A stretch of 64,000 nt of DNA from Purshia tridentata. Its lineage: Eukaryota > Streptophyta > Magnoliopsida > Rosales > Rosaceae. The notes beneath the pieces are model-generated. The model did not search any database. It worked only from the letters and a program-made list of their open reading frames with translations, and was not told the DNA's origin. The stretch is from contig QANT01007525.1 of the NCBI GenBank assembly GCA_003254885.1, positions 62,001-126,000 on the forward strand. Direction: 5' to 3'. Both the position numbers and the translations under genes were made by a program. Below are positions 58,298 to 64,000 of this stretch, one piece after another (within the stretch, counting starts at the first letter, position 1; every line of letters begins with the position of its first letter).

Positions 58298-58800
58298 ATG
58301 AAGAGAAAATCTTTCTCTTCTTCTTCTCTTCGGTCAGTCTCCGACTCCCTCCTCTCCAACGCCTCTATTCCCTGTAGGCTGCCTCCACTCCAGCACCGCC
58401 TTTGCCATTCGCAATCTGCCGGAAACCCTACTTCCGACCAGGCCTCCTCCGTGGCAAGGTTCTTTCTTTATTTCCGACTGATTCTTTTTCTTTTAATTCG
58501 TTTATTCTGTTTTCTTTTTCCTTTTTTATGGTTTGGTTGGTTGTTCGAGCCTTCGAGGAGTGGATGACATCCGACGACGGCCGGTTAGCTGAACGAAATT
58601 GGCCAAGCATTTGGTGGTCACCGCTCATGGGGTAAAAAAGCTAAAGGAATCCCTCCATATAGATAGAGCTCCTCTCTTTCTCTCTCTCTCTCTCTGTGAA
58701 AAAAAGTTGACATGTCTCTCTCTCTCTCTGCTGACATCTTTTTTGTATGTTCTTATTAAACAAACAAATGGTTAGTTGTGTTGTGCCATGCAGATTGTAA
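58298..58800 (+). CDS. Possible small gene, 55 residues, 2 exons
   Basis: From ATG 58298 the frame reads MKRKSFSSSSLRSVSDSLLS, then NASIPCRLPPLQHRLCHSQS, with GC-rich, Ser/Arg-rich codons. A donor after GTGGCAAG (58458) and an acceptor at 58793 would join to give R-L-stop at 58800. The N terminus resembles a mitochondrial or plastid targeting peptide, and the CT-rich upstream sequence resembles a leader. The protein would be almost only a presequence, so alternative exons or a decayed gene are as likely. The word GGTACYAAAGGAGCTC is repeated at about 58880 and 58954 downstream. I know no homologue. Confidence 0.3.
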
Positions 58801-59851
58801 GCTGGAGAACTCATCTGAAAGTCCCAGAGGAAGCTGAGGCTAAGGATCTCTTCTAATTTGCAAGGTTGAGCAGAGGCTTGGTACCAAAGGAGCTCATAAA
58901 TAAAAGCTAGTGACGCCTGAACTCTCTCTTTCTCTCTCTCCAGAGTCCAGGGGTGGTACTAAAGGAGCTCTTAAATAGCTGATTTACTTTCATAAAGCAT
59001 TTAATTGGTGACTTTTCTCTCTATAAGAACTTCATTTATCTATTTGTTTTCTTTTGAATACTTTTTTTTTCTGATATATTCCCCCTATCCTTTTTGGTCT
59101 TTCCATTTTTATTTGAATCTTTCTGAAATCTTCCTTTTATTTACTTGGAACATATGCCCTTCGTTTATGCATGATTTTCAGTTCAAATAGATAGTTCCCC
59201 CCTCATTGATGAATTAGTATTGCTCATTCATCCTCTGAAAGACGTTGGTAAATTTCATAACATGTGCAGGGAACTATGAAGGTAAAATGACTTGGCAGCA
59301 CATATCTACATATTTCTACATATTTTGACAACATTAGATTGAGCTCCATTCATATATCCCGTTGAAAAAAAAAATCGAATTTTCTAAGAAATTATAGACT
59401 TATAGACTTGTAGTTGCTATTTAACGGTTTATCCTTTTCCACATCTTTTGTTTTTCTAAGGTGTAAAAAAAATAAAAAAATTCTTTGGTCTGTTAGATTT
59501 TAGACTATGTTCATGAGTTGTGGTCAGATCCAAAGTCTCTCTCTTTCTTTTCGTAACTGAAGATTGCCTCTGAAAGTCTGGTCGAAATCGAGTGGTCTAA
59601 CCTGGCCCAATCGACATTAGAAGGGCATGATGGGCCAAGGCAATGGTTAAGCCCAAAGGCGAAGGCCAGCGTGACAGCTCCGGGTCCCCCCAACAAATAA
59701 TAATGATTAATAATACGTAGTGAGATAAAGGATAGGGTCCCAGTCCTTGTAGATTAAACATATGCCATCCATCCATCCATCTCTTCCTCCACCGCTGCCA
59801 GTGCCGCGTAATACGTATAATATATGTATGTACACACACACACAGGGGGCC
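58801..59851. other. Intergenic region, CT-microsatellite rich
   Basis: CT runs occur nearby and within (58672-58695, 58714-58729, 58923-58941). No gene is supported. The last 100 bp hold an ATCC run (59765-59781), an ACAC run (59832-59843) and the start of the PSA2-like leader. Confidence 0.55.
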
Positions 59852-62437
<2,586 letters not shown>

Positions 62438-62765
62438 CGTAGTCACTCTACATCACAGAAGAGTTGATTTTTGGCAGTCTGACCATTCATTTTAGTGCAC
62501 AATACAGTGTTAATCAGTTTAGAAGAGTTAAAAAGCCAAAAACATGTATAGATTAGAAATCTTCCACTACGATTGTGTTTTCATAACAGGGCTCCTCTCT
62601 TCTCTCTGCAAAGTGCAAACTTTATAAGCTTAATGTATGTGGACTTATTACATCTTTATATAAGAGCCAAAATTTAAGTAGATTATTGCAGACACAGAAA
62701 CCTTGATTCATTTGCCGATGCTCTTTGCCAAAGACAGTTAAGGCTTCCCCACAAGGTCATGTGAA
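62438..62765. other. Convergent spacer between PSA2-like and metal transporter genes
   Basis: The 328 bp carry the two 3' UTRs. Nothing else is seen. Confidence 0.7.
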
Positions 62766-63862
62766 TCAGGGCTGACTGTTTGGAAGCTTGATAAGTACAG
62801 AATGCTCTGGTTTGTGATCACATTCAAAGTCAAGATGAACAAATGCTCGCTCAACTTCTGGAAGTTTCTCAAATTTTATCTGGAGGGTCTCTCCAATGGC
62901 ATGTGCTTCTTTTAAGGGCAGCTCCTCTGGGAGTTCAATGTCAACCTGTTTCAACAGTATAAGAACAGTTCTCAGTCCATTTCCCATATAGAGTGCAGAT
63001 GATATGGTTTAATTCTTTAACTTGTAATGTTATATGACAAGTTTTCCATTATGATATTATGAAATTGAAATTGCCTATAATATGACTAACCTCCACAAAG
63101 TAAAGAACACCAAATGTGTAAGCACGAACTGTGTCAATACGCTTCACTTGAGGGTGCCTTATGGCAATATATGTCAATATTTGTAGGAATTCAGGAGGGG
63201 CTGATTGTCCCACCAACGAAACTGCAGTTTGAGACCCCATGTTAGACTAGTTGAAGTGCAAACATTAGGAACATTTCAAAGCATCATTAAGAACGTATTG
63301 TCAATTAATTTTGATAAGATGCAACATGAATTGTAAAGAAAAAGGGAGAATAAAGAGAGAAAACTCTTCTCTTTTACCGAGTCATGAAATATTTTTGTGA
63401 GACCAAAAGGCAGTGAAGAAAGCTGGAAAATTACCTGCATTTTCCATAACAGTTCCAGACCAGTTTGTAATTGTGTATACAGCAAGGATGATAGCACCAG
63501 TAGGATCAATCCACCAGTAGAACTTATCAGCAAGTACAGCAGCAATTAATCCTACTACATTCGTTACGACATCAAAATAGTGATCCTGGCCATTGGCATG
63601 CAAAGAAGTCATACAACTTGAAAAAATATAGAACTTAAATCCCCTCCGAGAAAACTATTGAAAAAAAAGAAGAAGCAAAAAACCTTTGCATAAGCACGGA
63701 CAATCTTGTTTCCTGAGCTTCTGCAATAGACCCAGAGTGCAAGTTTTACCGCAGTAGCAAATATCATGATTGAGTACAACCACACCAATTGATCTGAGAG
63801 CATCTTTTCAGTGAATTCACTTGTAATTAATTGTTCTACAGCTTGGATCAATACCTGAAACC
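62766..63862 (-). CDS. Metal tolerance protein of the Mn-CDF group (MTP9/10-like), last 4 exons; 5' part outside the window
   Basis: Exons (5' to 3'): 63862-63684, 63585-63435, 63221-63091, 62945-62766; phases join cleanly and the stop is TGA at 62768-62766. The visible part is about 213 residues. It starts in a transmembrane region ([40 protein letters not shown]). It contains the CDF metal site [13 protein letters not shown] (the DxxxD motif of Mn-type CDF proteins) and the helices [20 protein letters not shown]. The cytosolic C-terminal domain follows ([68 protein letters not shown]). Such transporters move Mn(II), sometimes Fe(II), out of the cytosol by proton exchange. The closest match I recall is MTP9/MTP10; MTP8 and MTP11 are less likely. 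The remainder to 64000 is intron. Confidence 0.9.
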
Positions 63863-64000
63863 CTGCAAGGAAGTGGTTTAAGTTTATGTATGCAACATAG
63901 TCTGGTTTAATTATAGCTGGACGTACGTTAACCTTAGGCATTATTGCTAGGCAGATGGAAAGAAAAAAGTAGACATCATAACATTTTCTGCAAGCCTAAT

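Overview
The window is nuclear DNA of a flowering plant. Genes are split by short AT-rich GT-AG introns, intergenic DNA is AT-rich and full of small transposon relics, and the products are typical of eudicots: a chromomethylase, dirigent proteins, a PLS-type PPR protein, a MUT9-like kinase and a plant-type Mn-CDF transporter. A rosid, perhaps Rosaceae, is my guess; the sequence does not prove it. There is no sign of bacterial, viral or organellar DNA. I deduced splice sites by hand from reading-frame continuity and family resemblance, and every multi-exon model listed keeps an open frame.

Left third (1-29 kb): first exon of a SINA-type E3 ligase (minus, cut by the left edge); a UVSSA-like transcription-coupled repair protein (minus); a likely Pack-MULE with an exact 9-bp target duplication; an intronless nepenthesin-type aspartic protease (minus); the molybdenum-cofactor enzyme CNX3/MoaC (minus); about 5 kb of degraded repeats; a 12-exon WRC-RING-JmjC histone demethylase (minus); and a TMEM45/DUF716 membrane protein (minus). 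From memory, SINAT3-UVSSA-aspartic protease resembles the end of Arabidopsis chromosome 3, aspartic protease-CNX3 the start of chromosome 1, and DUF716-dirigent another Arabidopsis block, so this looks like conserved ancestral gene order.

Middle (29-44 kb): a tandem pair of intronless dirigent genes (plus), two convergent paralogues of a small membrane-protein family that share an HRAGGSPWGVA motif, a two-exon PPR gene (minus), and a 73-residue conserved small protein divergent from it.

Right third (44-64 kb): a complete 21-exon chromomethylase (CMT3 type, minus), divergent across 1.2 kb from a complete 16-exon MUT9-like/CK1-family kinase (plus) that contains a GC-AG intron; a doubtful small gene; a PSA2-like DnaJ-zinc-finger photosystem I assembly gene (plus); and the last four exons of an MTP9/10-type metal transporter (minus, cut by the right edge). 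The JmjC demethylase, CMT3 and the MUT9-like kinase put three chromatin-silencing regulators within 37 kb.

The most unusual structure not explained by genes is a dispersed set of very short insertions (about 12-39 bp), most with a C/GACC-A(n)-like core. Each sits between direct repeats of about 9-22 bp, and there are at least a dozen sites in the window. One further insertion, in a CMT3 intron, contains a 26-nt exact copy of sequence located 10 kb away.
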